Below, piece after piece: positions 36,172 through 48,027 of a stretch of 64,000 nt of DNA (its first letter is position 1; each line of letters opens with the position of its first letter). Source of the DNA: Azolla caroliniana. Taxonomy: Eukaryota; Polypodiophyta. The position numbers and the translations under genes are program-made. Under the pieces are notes generated by a model, which made no database searches, had not been told where the DNA came from, and worked only from the letters and a program-made list of their open reading frames with translations. Where the stretch lies: contig JBHGNT010000010.1 of NCBI GenBank assembly GCA_043228905.1, forward strand, positions 2,542,001 to 2,606,000, written 5' to 3'.

Positions 36172-36359
36172 TTAATATACATTACTTCCAAAAGTAAAGC
36201 AGAATTCCAACCTAAACCGAAGCGAAGCAAAAAAGGAAGAAAGGAACGAAACGAGAATAAATTGGAGCCACAGAAGAAAACGAAAACAGGAGAAGAAGAA
36301 GAAGAAGAAGAAAATACCTTGGAGAGCAGAGACGCGAAATGCGACCTAAACCTCTGCAT
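34778..36359 (-). CDS. Organellar (bacterial-type) ribosomal protein L19, 3' exon not found
   Basis: Four exons on the minus strand: 36359-36318, 36129-35956, 35088-35002 and 34911-34778. They encode an N-terminal extension of about 80 residues with many basic and hydroxylated residues, typical of an organelle import peptide, then the L19 core. The core shows RPIPELRPGDVVQLRV, RVSSFRGIVMAIRRSGLQST, and FRIRRF.AGVGVELLFP. bL19 sits at the subunit interface of the large ribosomal subunit; this copy is most likely mitochondrial, less likely plastid. After FP the sequence reads TTGTAAG. It is either a splice donor to a last exon (family end YSP.IKEI.V...RRAKLYYLR) that I could not locate, or an immediate TAA stop that would shorten the protein. 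The start ATG is within an open frame that reaches further upstream without similarity. Confidence 0.8.
35640..35940 (-). repeat. About 115-bp tandem repeat in L19 intron 2
   Basis: Roughly two and a half diverged copies of a unit with TTTCCATCAGATATTTGTTCC, AAGCCTTTCCACATCATGACGA and TTCGGAG.A.TTCCC (blocks given separately). Intronic. Confidence 0.65.
36138..36168. repeat. (TA)n microsatellite in L19 intron 1
   Basis: About 15 TA units. A (GAA)n tract lies nearby at about 36289-36312. Confidence 0.9.
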
Positions 36360-36744
36360 AATGGAGAAGGAGATGGATAGGTAGAGGAAGGAAAAAGGTG
36401 TGGCTGCTGAGCTCTCAAGCTGCCATGGCCATGGCTTCGCCACTACCTTACGTTTCTTCGCTGTCTGTTCAGCTGCTACTGCGGCTTCGCCGTTGGTTCT
36501 TCTACGAAACGAAGAACAAAAAAACACACACACACACAGAAGACCAAAAACCCCACTCTTTCTTTCTTTCTTTTCATCATTCGAAAACCTATTTACAGAT
36601 ATGATACCCTCGTCTCTCTGTGTTTTTGCAAATTTACGCAAATGCCCCTCTTTCCTGAAATGGAAGGATATTGAGCTTAATTTAGGTTGTCGAGGATTTA
36701 AATCAGTCCTTCCTTCCTACTTATACTACTGACTACATTGGGCG
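36360..36744. other. L19 upstream region, no gene
   Basis: Probable 5' leader and promoter of the L19 gene on the minus strand. Contains short AC and CTTT runs. Open frames here have no recognisable content. Confidence 0.5.
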
Positions 36745-37183
36745 TAACAATCGGCAACGGCTCGGTTCGGTTTGAGAGGGTCAAAACCGAACCAGTTTGG
36801 AACCGAATCATTCAAATGTTTTGAAACATGAACCACGAAACCGTTAAATCAAGCCGTTAAAACCGCGATTTCGTGGTTCACTTTCAGTTTTCAGCTTAGG
36901 TCAAATATTTTATTTTTAAAATTTTAAAATTTTAAAGATGTTCCTAAAATGTGAGAATGAGGTCTAAAAATGTAAAGTTTGTTTAAAAACAAATTTTAAT
37001 TTTTTTTAATAATTACAAATTAATAAATAACCGTTTAAACCGCGGTTGCGAACTGTTGAAACTGAACTGAACCGTTAAAAAAAAACATGAACCTGAACTG
37101 AAACATTTAAATCATTAAGTTGTTAAGCCGCGGTTTCGTGGTTCGGTTCAGCTCGGTTCAAACCGAACCGTTACCAATTGTTA
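36745..37183. mobile_element. hAT-like MITE (439 bp) with 8-bp target duplication
   Basis: The left end is TAACAATCGGCAACGG...GGTTCGGTTTGA. The right end is its inverted match, TCAAACCGAACCGTTACCAATTGTTA. The flanks are ATTGGGCG (36737-36744) and ATTGGGTG (37184-37191), an 8-bp duplication with one mismatch. The interior is AT-rich, and the sub-terminal parts carry many AACCG/CGGTT stretches that can fold back. No transposase. The 8-bp duplication points to the hAT superfamily. Confidence 0.8.
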
Positions 37184-37191
37184 ATTGGGTG

Positions 37192-39319
37192 TGTGTATGT
37201 GTCTTGAGCCATCATCGGCACATACCATTCTATTGAGCTGATTAATGATCCCAGATACGTTGTGGATGAGCTTGTGGCTTGTATGAGATAGAGAAACCCA
37301 GGTTGCGCTTAGAAAGATAGATGGTTATGTGCATCTTGATTATCTTAGTGAGGAATAAACCCTAATGGATGTGCTTGGAAAAAATAGATGGATTCTTTGC
37401 ATATTCACACTATCAGTTGCTTAGATTTTTTTGGTGGATTCTCCATATTTCACCCTATCATTTGTGCTTGGAAATTTTGATGGATTCTACATATTTCACC
37501 CTATTGGCCGTGCTTGGAAAAATAGGTGGATTCTCCGTATTTTTTTATTTATTTTGAAGATTCACCTTGGTATTGAAGGAAATATGCTCAAAGGCTATAT
37601 AATGAACTCGTACATGAAAACAACAACCAACATACCCACATCAACCAACATGTCGAATAGCAAGAGCCGTATTTCAATGATCTAACCAAGGAATAAACCA
37701 TCTCCAATTTAGTCATATATCTATCCATCCGTATATTTCCTTCCACAGAAAATGTTTGAGTCTAGAACACCTTCGTGCTTTGAAACGTGTTGATTCATAG
37801 GGGGGGGGGGGGGGGGTTGCGATTTGTGTGTACTTAAGGTGAGCGCGTGCGTTGCTTGTGGGTCAGCAAAACGTTTGGTTTCGTGAGGGTCTTTGGAAGG
37901 TAGCAATCGTCTCTACTTTCCATTGGCAAATAGTTTTGAGCAAGTTTGGCTTTGTGAGAGTCCTTGGAAGGAAGCATGGTCCATTGTAAGTTGTATCGTA
38001 GTATTCTGCACATGAGGATAAAGTGTGAGGGTTAATCTAGAGTGTAAAAAGGGAGGATTACTTTTAATCTTAGGAATAGAGAGAACCCATAAGGGGCAAG
38101 TGTGAACTTGCATAGGGGCCTTAGGTCTGGCTATAAATATGAGTCCTAACTACCCTCATTGGTCACATCATTCAACTATGCTTTTCCATCATTTGATGAT
38201 ATTGGGCAGGTTCGTGTTAACATCATAGACCGAGACAAAGTGTGAGGTTGGCATAAAGAGTACAACGCTAATGTGTACATATTGTACTGCTTAGGGCTGT
38301 ACCAATGACGATGTAAGATATATATTCGGGGAATGCAGATCTACGCAAGCGACAAACACACACACACACACACACAATTAGATACACATATTATGCGCCG
38401 ACAAGTCGCATTACATATGTCGCATGGTTAAATGTGTGACAATGGGATGTGTAGAGACAACATAAGAATACGACGATTCATACAAATATAAGCATGTAAA
38501 GATGATCGACAGCACGAGTAGGTTTTGTTTTGTTTTGTTTTGGTTACGGATTGATGGTTTTTCTGTTAAGGCTAGGAGACCACCCAGAAACCATGGTCTC
38601 TATCTAAGGTTTCCATGGTCTTTAAGTTAGTGGTGTGTGTAATGGAGTGGAAAACACAGTGTAAAGATGTATGTATATATGTATGTATGTATGTATGTAT
38701 ATATGTAAGGGGAGAGATGGTGCCATGGCTGCAGAGATATGATAGAAACAAGGACATGGCACAGAGTCGGTACGTAATATACTCGAATGCATAGGCAAAC
38801 ATTCGTTTTTTTCATACGAATGAAAACGAATGAGTATGGTATCAAAACATTCGTATGTTTTCTTTTTACACTTTTTACCTTAAAAAAACTTTACCTTATA
38901 ATAAATAACGAATACAAAAAGTATGATATTTACCATACGTTGAGGGTGTTTACCATACTCGAATGCGAAGTCACGTATGGTACGTATGATTCATATACTA
39001 TGGACATAACCTAGAAAAGACACAGGCCGGAGACGAATTGTGTGTGAAACAGAGAGACACACAGAGAATGTTCTGTCCATTGGTCCGAATAATAATCGAG
39101 AAAAAAGACAGATTTCTCGTTTTCCATTCATCAACAGTTCCAATCTCTCGAATTTTTTTTCTTTCTTTCCATTCTTGGGAAAGACAGAAACAGAAAACGA
39201 AACCCAACACAAATTTTGGACTCTGTCAGGAATCCCTTCCCATGTTTCTTCCCCTTTCTCTGTGTCTGTCTCGATCAATTTATTCATGTTCCTTACTCTG
39301 GTGCGAATTAGCTGTATGC
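37192..39319. other. Intergenic, microsatellite-rich, no gene seen
   Basis: Contains a roughly 55-bp unit repeated about three times at 37365-37545 (TGCTTGGAAA...GGTGGATTCT..ATATTTCACCCTAT in pieces), a run of 17 G at 37801-37817, a (CA)n run at about 38347-38376, a (GTAT)n tract at 38668-38706, and blocks rich in CATTCGTATG/ATACGAATG at 38780-38990. Reading frames are short and low in complexity. Confidence 0.55.
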
Positions 39320-39720
39320 TTTCTTGATTAGACGCTGATTAAATCTGCATTTCCCTTAATTCTGCTCTAATTAGCTATATGTTTCCTCGCTTAGCGCTCT
39401 ACGTTTCCTTATTCAGCTGTATACTTCGTCCAGACTTGACATTAGTCATCTATATATTTCAATAACTGGATGCTAATTAGCTATCTATTTCCTTAAACAG
39501 ATGCTGATGAGCCCTATATTTGTTCAAACAGCTACACAGTTCCCTGCTTAGATGCTAAATACCCGCATATTTCCTTAATTAGATGCTAAATACCCCCATT
39601 CTTCCTTAATTAGATGCTAAATACCCACACAGTTCCTTAATCATATGCTAAATACCTGCGCAATTCCTTAATTAGATGCCAAACACCAGTATATTTCCTT
39701 ACTTAGACGCTAATTGGCGA
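39320..39720 (+). repeat. 31-bp minisatellite upstream of the purple acid phosphatase
   Basis: Units of 31 bp with the core GATGCTAAATACCC and TTCCTTAATTA. The five units at 39550-39705 are very regular. Older, diverged units reach back to about 39320, for around 12 in all. The array ends about 140 bp before the ATG, so it lies in the promoter or the transcribed leader. Confidence 0.85.
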
Positions 39721-39862
39721 CACATCTCCATTTTCCTGAATTGCAATTTAATCATCTCTTAATTTTATTGTTTTTCCAAAACTTTTATATCTTAATTATT
39801 ACAACAGACTATCATCAATTTGTGTTCTGCTTTATTTCTTTTGGTATTCCTTAGTACTTAAT

Positions 39863-42630
39863 ATGGGACCAAGTATTGCTACCGCCACAAAGAAATCTTC
39901 ACTATTATTGGTTTGCCTACTGCTCTTAATCTCTCTCAGTGACCATTCGATCTGCTTTAGCTCACCGATTCTACGCTTCAATTCTGATGGGCGGTTCAAA
40001 ATCCTTCAGGTAATTGCTTTAAATCAAGTGCAAATTGAACCTTTATTATTAGAATCTATGCTACATTAACTGATTAGCACCAATCATTTTGGGTTTAACA
40101 TGCTAATTTTCTTAACCACAATTAAGGCGTGTCTTTGTGACACCCTTAATGATGATTAAGCTTGTGTGTCTTTGTCACACTGTCGAGGATGATTGAGGGG
40201 TGTGATTATATTCATCCTCACGTGTTAATCACCCTAAGGGACAATCTAATTAAGGTGTGTTAAATAACATCGCGTTTGTAACAATAGAGGGGTGTGTTAA
40301 TCACACTCAAGGCAACAATTGAGTTGTGTGTTAATCACATATTTTATGATGATTGATCCATGCATTAATCACACTTTTGACGAAAGTTGAGGTGAGCAAG
40401 AGTTGTCATTTCAAGATTCATTAGAATATGTTCAACCTAGATCCTGTGAGTATTCCATTAGGGGATTAAAAACAATCATTTTTTCAAATCATTAGAACCT
40501 ACTAAGGTTTGGTATTATTCGTGTTAGTTAAGGTGTGTTATATCTCAATATGGCTTGAATCACATGTTAGTTATGGTGTGCTATATCTCAATATGGCTTC
40601 AATCTTTGCACATCCTCAAAGATATTTTGTCAAAGACAAGTGTCTTGATCAATGTGACTATGTCATGTGAATGAAATTTTGTTCGATGTAAACAAGCTGG
40701 CTAGCTAAATTTTGATTGTTGACAAACTTAAGTACTCTCAAATTTTGAATTAGTTGAGTTCATAGTTATGTTTACAAGAGTAAAGAGTGATATTTATCAA
40801 TATATAAGTATGTACTATTGAAGCAAAAGATTTCAAGCTCAAATCTAAATTTGTCAATTGGTTGAAAGGGTTGTATTCTAACATTTGTTCAACTCACGCC
40901 ATTGAGGTTTGATGTGCAAATTCTCTTCGACATAGACAAGATAGAGTTGATTTATAAATTTTGTACAACTTAAAAGTCTAAATGAAGAATGTGCATCTTG
41001 ATCAATATGCTTTTGATTGGAATTGGGTGGTAGATTGCTGACATGCACTATGCAAATGGAGGAGGGACCAAATGCAAGGATGTGTTGCCAACTCAATTCA
41101 CAAGTTGTAGTGACCTCAATATGACAACATTCGTACGACACTTAATTACCATTGAAAAGCCCAATTTGATTGTTTTTTCAGGCATGTTTTTTCCGTCATT
41201 CGCACCTTTTTATCGTTCTAACATTAGATATCAATTTTTGTCGTATTATAAATTAGAATAGAGAACGTAATTCTCTTTGGAACATTGTAATATCACACAT
41301 TATAATGATGAGCTTCTACACTTATTTGATATTGATATAGGAGATAACATCTTTGGGAGGGACTCCAATGATCCTATATCTTCTATGAACATGGCATTTG
41401 CACCTGCGATAGATGCAAAGGTTCCATGGGTGGCAATCCTAGGCAACCATGACCAAGAATCAACATTGTCGAGACGTGAAGTCATGGAATACATTACAAA
41501 GTTGGATCACACACTCTCTCAGGTATATCCAAAAGTAAATGGTTCGATAATGAAGGATATTGATGGGTTTGGTAATTACCACTTGGAGGTGAAAGGTGTC
41601 TTAGGCTCACCTTTTGAAAACAAAAGTGTGTTGAACTTGTATATGCTTGATAGCGGGGACTACTCCAAGATAAGGAATATAAATGGCTACGGGTGGATAC
41701 AAGAAAGCCAAAAGAAGTGGTTTCTCGAGTTGACAAACCAATTAAAGGTAGGTTGTTGGAATGAGACATGTTTTTTAACTTAAGGTTAATCATGTACTAA
41801 ACTTCTCCTGATACATTGAACTTACTAGTGAAGGAACATAAGTGTGCCAAAAATTTCACTAGTAAAAATTTGAGTTACTATCTTGTGTTCTTAATTATAT
41901 TTAGCTTCACTTGTACCTTTTATTTCCCTTTGATCACAATTATCCTCCCAAATAATATTAAGAGTTGCATTGATGTGTTTTCTAGGTGGAAGTTGATGAA
42001 GATGCAAGTGGAAGAAACGTTGTTGTGCCATCATTAGTTTATTTTCATATTCCATTGATTGAAACTCGAATTGCTAGTAGATGCTCTATAAAAGGTGTTA
42101 AGCAAGAGAACATTGGATGTGCCCAAGTAAACTCGGGGTTTCTTTCTACTATGCTCCAATCACGCGGACCATTTGTTATTTTCAATGGCCACGATCATGT
42201 GAATGACTTTTGTGGTGATCTTCCCGGTAATATCAAAGTTTGTTATGGAGGAGGAGTTGGTTATCATGCTTATGGTAAAGCTGGTTGGGATAGGCGAGCT
42301 AGGGTTGTGGATTTGGCACTCAGGTCAAACCAATCTATAGTAGTCGGAAACCAATCAAGCGAGCTTTTCAAATCTCATAATCTATGGTTAGGGGTCGACA
42401 AAATCATTACATGGAAACGATTGGACTCTCTCTCTTTTCCGACAATTGACCATGAAGTTTTATGGTCTTCCGCATCCTCTTCAACAACATACATGGGGTG
42501 GAACATTAAGGTTCTCATGTCCATCTTCATTTACTTAATCTTTTGTCTCGTATTTTCATATTGGATGTCATGGTGGCCCTTTGGCAATTGTACATTGAGA
42601 CAAAGATACACACCTATGTCTACTTCATGA
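39863..42630 (+). CDS. Purple acid phosphatase, PAP28/PAP29-like, with C-terminal membrane segment
   Basis: Four exons, 39863-40009, 41034-41181, 41341-41747 and 41986-42630 (TGA), give 448 residues. A hydrophobic stretch at residues 13-26 is a signal peptide. Metallophosphoesterase motifs follow in order: ADMHY (residues 51-55), GDN (99-101), GNHDQE (133-138), YFHIP (253-257) and GHDH (302-305). This is the pattern of the small plant PAP group that includes Arabidopsis PAP28/29, sometimes called probable inactive because motif residues differ from the classical DxG, GDxxY and VxxH. Intron 2 uses a GC donor (CAG|GCATGT). Near the C-terminus, residues about 410-433 form a hydrophobic segment ending in YWMSWWPF, which suggests a membrane anchor after the catalytic domain. 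Convergent with the PRXL2-type gene. The closing phases make the exon model fairly secure. Confidence 0.9.
40130..40620 (+). repeat. Degenerate TGTGTTAATCACA repeats in PAP intron 1
   Basis: GTGTGTTAATCACA-like elements recur about eight times over 40130-40380. They are nearly palindromic (TGTGATTAACACA). At 40500-40605 a 50-bp unit with GTGTTATATCTCAATATGGC occurs twice. Intronic; no coding value. Confidence 0.6.
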
Positions 42631-43782
42631 AATGGTAAGACAAATATTTGGAAACCAAAAGAGATGTATGTAGACACAAGGTGCAATGTGAAATTGTTTT
42701 ATAGGATGACAATGTAAAGATTTTCAAATTACCTTTCTCACTTCATTGCTTATTTGGAGATGTAGAGGCTAGTTCAAACTCAAGAAATACGAAAACTTGA
42801 CTTTAAAGAGAAATCTACTTCAAATGTGGTTACTGGCTTAAGATATAAGATTATAAATATCTTTTGTACATTTGGAATGTCCAAACTCTAGCCATGGATT
42901 CTCATAAATTTTAAGATATTTCAAAGAATCTTAGGACTCTTTATAGAACAAAGGATTTTCACCTTAAATTCTAACATGCCATATTATTTTTTGTTTTTGT
43001 TTATGGTATTTTTATCAGTAACAGAGCATATTACCCTGTAGAAGGTGATCTATGGTCGATTTGGATCATCTACTTTGAAAAACAAGCCTGTAACATTGGG
43101 AAATATTTCTTCCTCTTCTATGGGAGGGAGGTTCCATTATCAGATTGACATCCACTTCCTTTTAGCAATCATCCACTTCACACAAGCATATCACTAAAAC
43201 CGATCGAATATACAAAGAATCGCATTATTACTTTTGAAAAGGTGTTTTTCCTTATGTCATTCCGAAACTTCTTTTCATAAATGTAACCTTACCTTTTGTC
43301 ACAGAAAAAGATAACAGACACAAAACACTGTGGGGCATCTGGTTTAAACAGGCCATTTCAATATGTTTTGGAAGTTTATTATTATGATATATCTTCCAGC
43401 AAAACATACATGCATAAACGCCAAGGATGCATTAAATCCTTCCAACAATTTCTCTCATTTCATAAAAGAAAATGAGAGATTCTTCAAACCTCGATCCGTT
43501 TTAAAAACTAACAGCTCTATAATATGATGACCAAGCAATCCAAAGAAACATCATTTATACACACGTCTATAGCACGGTGATGCTGTCACTTGACAAAGTT
43601 CGATAAAAAAAAAAATATCAATATAAAAATCCATACAAAACTCTCTATATGCTCAAAGAATAATAAATTTACGGCAACTCAATCAAATCAGCTGATGTTG
43701 TGAAAACAGAATTTAGACACACAAATGTCAATTGTTCTTTGTACATATATCCAAAAAGATACTTAAAACTAACCATGCAAAC
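42631..43782. other. Intergenic region between convergent genes
   Basis: Carries the 3' ends of the PAP gene and the PRXL2-type gene. AT-rich, no reading frame of note. Confidence 0.6.
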
Positions 43783-45270
43783 TCACTTATCATCACAAAT
43801 GACCTTCTCCGGTTCCTTGGAAAGTTCTTCACCATCATATGAGCTTGGATCAATACCACACGCGTCGAGGATTGACTGAGCCGAGGGATGATCGGCAAAA
43901 TCTTTTTGCCTAAAATCCATAAGAGTTGTCCCTTGTCGGGAAATGACGAAAGTTGCTCCAAGTTGTCTGAATTACCATAACATTGTAACCCTTATTAATC
44001 AAACTGAAGTGCCTTCATTATGCCTTTCTAGATTAGTCGAGCTTTTTTTCACTAAAAAATAACCGGGACATTTTCTTTGCAATCCTTCTTCTTCTTCTTC
44101 TGACCCTCATGTTATACACTTTAATTTACATATAATGTATGTGTTATGATATTATAAGAAGTACTTACCTTCCATCTCCCTTCAAATTTCCAGCATGCTT
44201 ATTCGCTTGCTTGAGGGAATCCCTGATATCGTAAAGCATCTTTAGGGCATTAAGGATCCCAACCGACTTAATGTCCAATGCTTTAAGTATTTTCTTCCCA
44301 TTATCAATGTAGAGCTCTCTGTCCCAAAAGCCTCCTTTCTGAAAGTCTTCAAGCCCTAGCTTTTCAATCCCTGCAACAAAAAAAACAAGGTTATTTACAT
44401 AAGCATATTTCCCTTTGGCTAAGAGGATAATTCTGATGCATACATACCGATAGCCACAATTCGAATATTGTTTGCTTCTAAAATAGGTGCTATCTTCTGC
44501 AGCTCCACAGCATTGTGTCTGCACAGTCTGCAGCCAAATCTCCGGAGAATATGAACAACTGCCGTCTGAAATGATGCATACGACATGATATTTTTTTAGA
44601 ACTCTTCTCTGTACATTTCTGTAGAATTTCTCGGGTTTTAGAACTTCTTGGGTTTATTAAAGCTTCTCGCGTTTTGGAACTTCTCAGATAATCCAGCAAT
44701 TCTGAGACAAGCTTCAATAAGGCAAAAACCGCTTTCACTTAAAGCTTACATTGATTATCTAGATCGATATATTTATACGACAAAAGAGTCTCCTAATTTC
44801 AATGTTTATTTATATAAGGGAAAGTACTGCCTCTTAACAATGAAAGAAATACATGATATAAAACATACTTGTACATTCTACTCTAGAGTTATATGTATAG
44901 AACGTTACAAAATAAATAGATTCTTATAAGCTATCTGAAGATTAAAAGATATCCATCCCATTGGTCCAACAGATAAATTTATAAAATGCATTTGCAGACA
45001 ATTACCAAACAGATTGTACAGCATTGTATGAAATGTAGAAAATTGTTTGGAGAGATTAAGCATAGAATCATGTGAAATTTAAAACATTACCCAGACTGAT
45101 TTTCAAGAGTACATGAATGAATACATTCAAGCAGTTTATGATGTTTTGACCTGGTTTTCCCAGAAGGCTCCCACTTTCACAAATTTGGCATCAGAAGGTC
45201 CCTGCACCTTCTCTATCTCGATGTCTTTAATAACATTTGCGATCGTCGAGCTTTCCTTATCTGTGGCCAT
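43783..45270 (-). CDS. Peroxiredoxin-like 2 (PRXL2/FAM213-type) thioredoxin-fold protein
   Basis: Four exons, 45270-45151, 44565-44448, 44370-44169 and 43966-43783 (TGA), give 207 residues with consistent phases. After a 40-residue N-terminal exon the fold begins with TAVVHILRRFGCRLCRHNA, a CxxC redox pair (residues 52 and 55) in the place of the active site. Then come ANNIRIVAIG, FQKGGFWDRELYID, and a GNLKGDG.RQLGATFVIS segment, which in animal PRXL2A reads GNLEGEGF.LGG.FV. The end shows RQKDFADHPS. No organelle signal is evident. The family has thiol-antioxidant activity in animals; the plant role is not established to my knowledge. Some fish homologues carry selenocysteine; here both positions are cysteine. 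Confidence 0.85.
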
Positions 45271-45801
45271 AGCTAAAAGAGCATACAAGAAGGTTTAGAA
45301 AACAAAGAACCCAAACAAAAGAATGCACAAAATTGATACCCTGAGAGAAACAAACAAATCGAAACACTAAAACAGAAACAAAAAATCAGAGAAGGTAGGA
45401 GGCTTATAAGCAGAAGCACAGAAGACCCCACAAGGCAATGAAACAGCAGAAAATACACTAGAAAATCAACAGCACCCAAAAAACAAAAAAAAATTAGGAA
45501 AAAGGAAGAAAGAAGCTCATAGTCAAGCAAAGCAATGGAGCCGGGATATTAAGAACCCACATGACAAAGCAAGCAGTTGAACAGGAAAGGACATTTCGAT
45601 TTTACTGGATTTATGCTGTATATGCCCCATTGAACAGGAATGAGGAGAGTAGTTTCTCACAAAGAAAAAAAGAAAAAGAAAACAAGAAGGCAAAGCCAAG
45701 GAAAAGAGGACTAGAAGAGAAAGAACCCTCAAGGAAAGAACTAAAACACAGACCAGAAGATAAAAAGGGGAAAGAAAAATCTCAAGGCCCAAACAAAAAA
45801 C

Positions 45802-45850
<49 letters not shown>

Positions 45851-47456
45851 GGGGGGGGTTAAGTAAAATAGGAGAGAAAGAACAGAGAAATGCATTACCT
45901 GTGGTGAAGAAGAAGAAGAAAGATGAAGGAGAAGGAGAAGGAGATGAAGAAGAAGAGCGAAGGAAGGCACCTGCAACAGATCGCATAGAGAATGAAAGAA
46001 GGCAAACAAGAGCACATAATTGGAATATATATATAATTGTATGTATAATGTACATAACAAATGGTCTTTCAGTGGTAGGCAATGAACCCATCCATCCATG
46101 ATCCATCCATGCAAATCTCTGTGTGGACCCATCCATCCATCCATACAAATCTCTGTGTGGACCCATCCATCCATCCATCCATGCAAATCTCTGTGTGGAC
46201 CCATCCATCCATCCATCCATCCATTAATTACTACTACTCCAGAGAGTAGATGTGCTCTGTTCATGGCCCTCTCTCTCTCTCTAACTAATTCATTCAATTT
46301 TACTTCTTCATTGCCATCACCATTTCCTTTTTCTGTGTGTGTGTGTGTGTGTTGTGCAGCAAAATTGCCTTCCATATCCATTTAATTAACTAATTCCATA
46401 TTTGCTGCAGAATGCCTGCTGGGGTCTTCCTTTACCTATCTAATAATATCTATATGTATGTATCTACCTTCCACCAAATACATTACATTACATATGCAAC
46501 AAAATACCCCACACCATCACTCACCATGATGGCATTGATTGAAATTCATGTCTCTCTTTGCCTTTGCCTTTGCCTGTCACTAGGTGTGGGCCCATCGTGT
46601 GTGGACACCCACACTTGGGAGTGCTCATTTTGCTTCTGTCGTGGCGTAATCAGGGTCACATAATAATATACGTATACATACATACATACATACATACATA
46701 CATACATACATACATGCTCGTATCTATCTCCCACCAAACCATAAAGAGGACTTCATGGTGAGGGAATCGCGATCACGGATGGTCCAGCAGGACGCTTCGC
46801 TTATTAGGGCGCATATGATTTGCACCGTCCGATCTTTATCCAAATAAATGCTCTGTCACCAGGCACCCTGCTCTGATCGCCTTTGTCACTACTTTGAGTC
46901 ACTCCCCCTACTCTGTGACTGTCTCAGGGCAGGCGCCCGACCAACTTAGAGGCAGACACCTAACTCAAATCAGGCACCCCTCTCACTCAGGGCCGACACC
47001 CTACTCAAATTCAAATTCAAATTCAGACATAAAAAACTTCATAAAAATCCAAGTGTAAAAAAAAATGAAATCTGAATTGTAGGAGTATGGGAATAGACTA
47101 TATAGCATATTTGTGTAGATTTAGTTGTATTGATTCCATTCAAATGAAACAAAGTGTACAATGATGCAACAAGTAGTTGCAAACAATGTCTGTGTCTTTC
47201 CAATGAGGTACAATGCCTCTTCATGTGTCTCTTTAGATGAGACACCATATTTATTATTGTTTATTTGATTTATTATCTTATTATTTTCTATTCCAACATG
47301 GATCCATACATAAGCAGTGATCATGGCTCATGTACGGAGGATGGCAAAATGTAGCCACAATTTTTGCAGCAATTAACATTTGAGTCCCTTGAAGTCAAGG
47401 TCAAGCCATCACAATACAAACATCAAACCTTCTCTGTCTCACATATTGGCAATCGT
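45271..47456. other. Upstream and intergenic region rich in simple repeats
   Basis: Holds the probable promoter of the PRXL2-type gene. Tracts include (AG)n at 45805-45847, a GAAGAA-rich stretch at 45907-45960, an ATCC-based minisatellite at 46084-46226 and a (CATA)n tract at 46672-46714. AGGC/CACCC-rich degenerate repeats lie at 46920-47000. Open frames in this area are repeat products. No gene was recognised. Confidence 0.6.
46084..46226 (+). repeat. ATCC-rich minisatellite, about three to four units
   Basis: Units consist of (CCAT)n followed by CAAATCTCTGTGTGGAC. Unit length varies (35-45 bp) with the number of CCAT steps. Confidence 0.85.
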
Positions 47457-47682
47457 TGTCATGAAAAATCCGTTACTACGTGCAGATCATGAGGCGGAAC
47501 CGTCGGGGTTCTGGACCAGAAGGATTCGAAGTTTGCACTAGCTTTACTGAGAAAGTATTTAGGATAGATTGAAAGAGAGAGAGAGATTGAGATAAGATAG
47601 AATGCTTGACTTTAGATTGAGAGAGATTGAAATGGAGAGAGAGATTAAGATTGAACCCTTGACTTTAGATTTGAGGAACAAG
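47457..47682 (-). repeat. Inverted copy of the gypsy LTR 3' end
   Basis: The segment is the reverse complement of about 48970-49194, including the GGTTCTGGACCAGAAGGATTC block and the AGAGAGATTGA tract. It begins TGTCATGAAAAATCCG, the inverted LTR terminus. It joins the integrase-coding segment at about 47682 without any polypurine tract. Confidence 0.85.
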
Positions 47683-48027
47683 ATTCGGTTCGACAAGACA
47701 CATCGACTGCGTCCCAAGAAGATCGAAGAAGGAGATTGGGTATTGGTCTACGACAACAGCCTTGACAATCAACACATGACAACAAGAAAGTTTACAAGAA
47801 GATGGTTTGGACCATATGTGGTGACGAGTGCCAATGACAATGCCACATACCACCTTGTGGAGGTAGACGGATCAAGGTTGGCCATATCCATTGCGGAAAA
47901 AAGAGTAAAGATTTTCAAGAAAAGACAAGACGAGGATCCTGACCTCGATCATCACGACGATGAAGATAGTAGGACTGAACCAACAGACTTGAGTTATGTG
48001 AATGAGGACATGGAGGAATCTAATTGA
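47683..48027 (+). pseudogene. Ty3-gypsy integrase C-terminal domain fragment
   Basis: Translation shows RLRPKKIEEGDWVLVYDNSLD, then RKFTRRWFGPYVVTS, NATYHLVEVDGSRLA and KRVKIFKKR, followed by an acidic tail and TGA at 48025. These are the conserved blocks of the plant gypsy integrase C-terminus (GPY/F module, here FGPY). The rest of pol is absent, because the inverted LTR piece replaces it upstream. The open frame begins inside that LTR piece. It shows that the family has, or had, pol-bearing members. Confidence 0.85.

Noticed and set aside
36084-36641. Long minus-strand frame extending the L19 start upstream and into intron 1
   Set aside because: Only the stretch from 36359 to 36318 fits the splice model; the rest is leader and intron read-through with serine runs and (TA)n.
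45741-46385. Overlapping frames with WMDGWMG repeats and LSLSLS runs
   Set aside because: They come from the ATCC minisatellite and the (AG)n tract, with no conserved domain.
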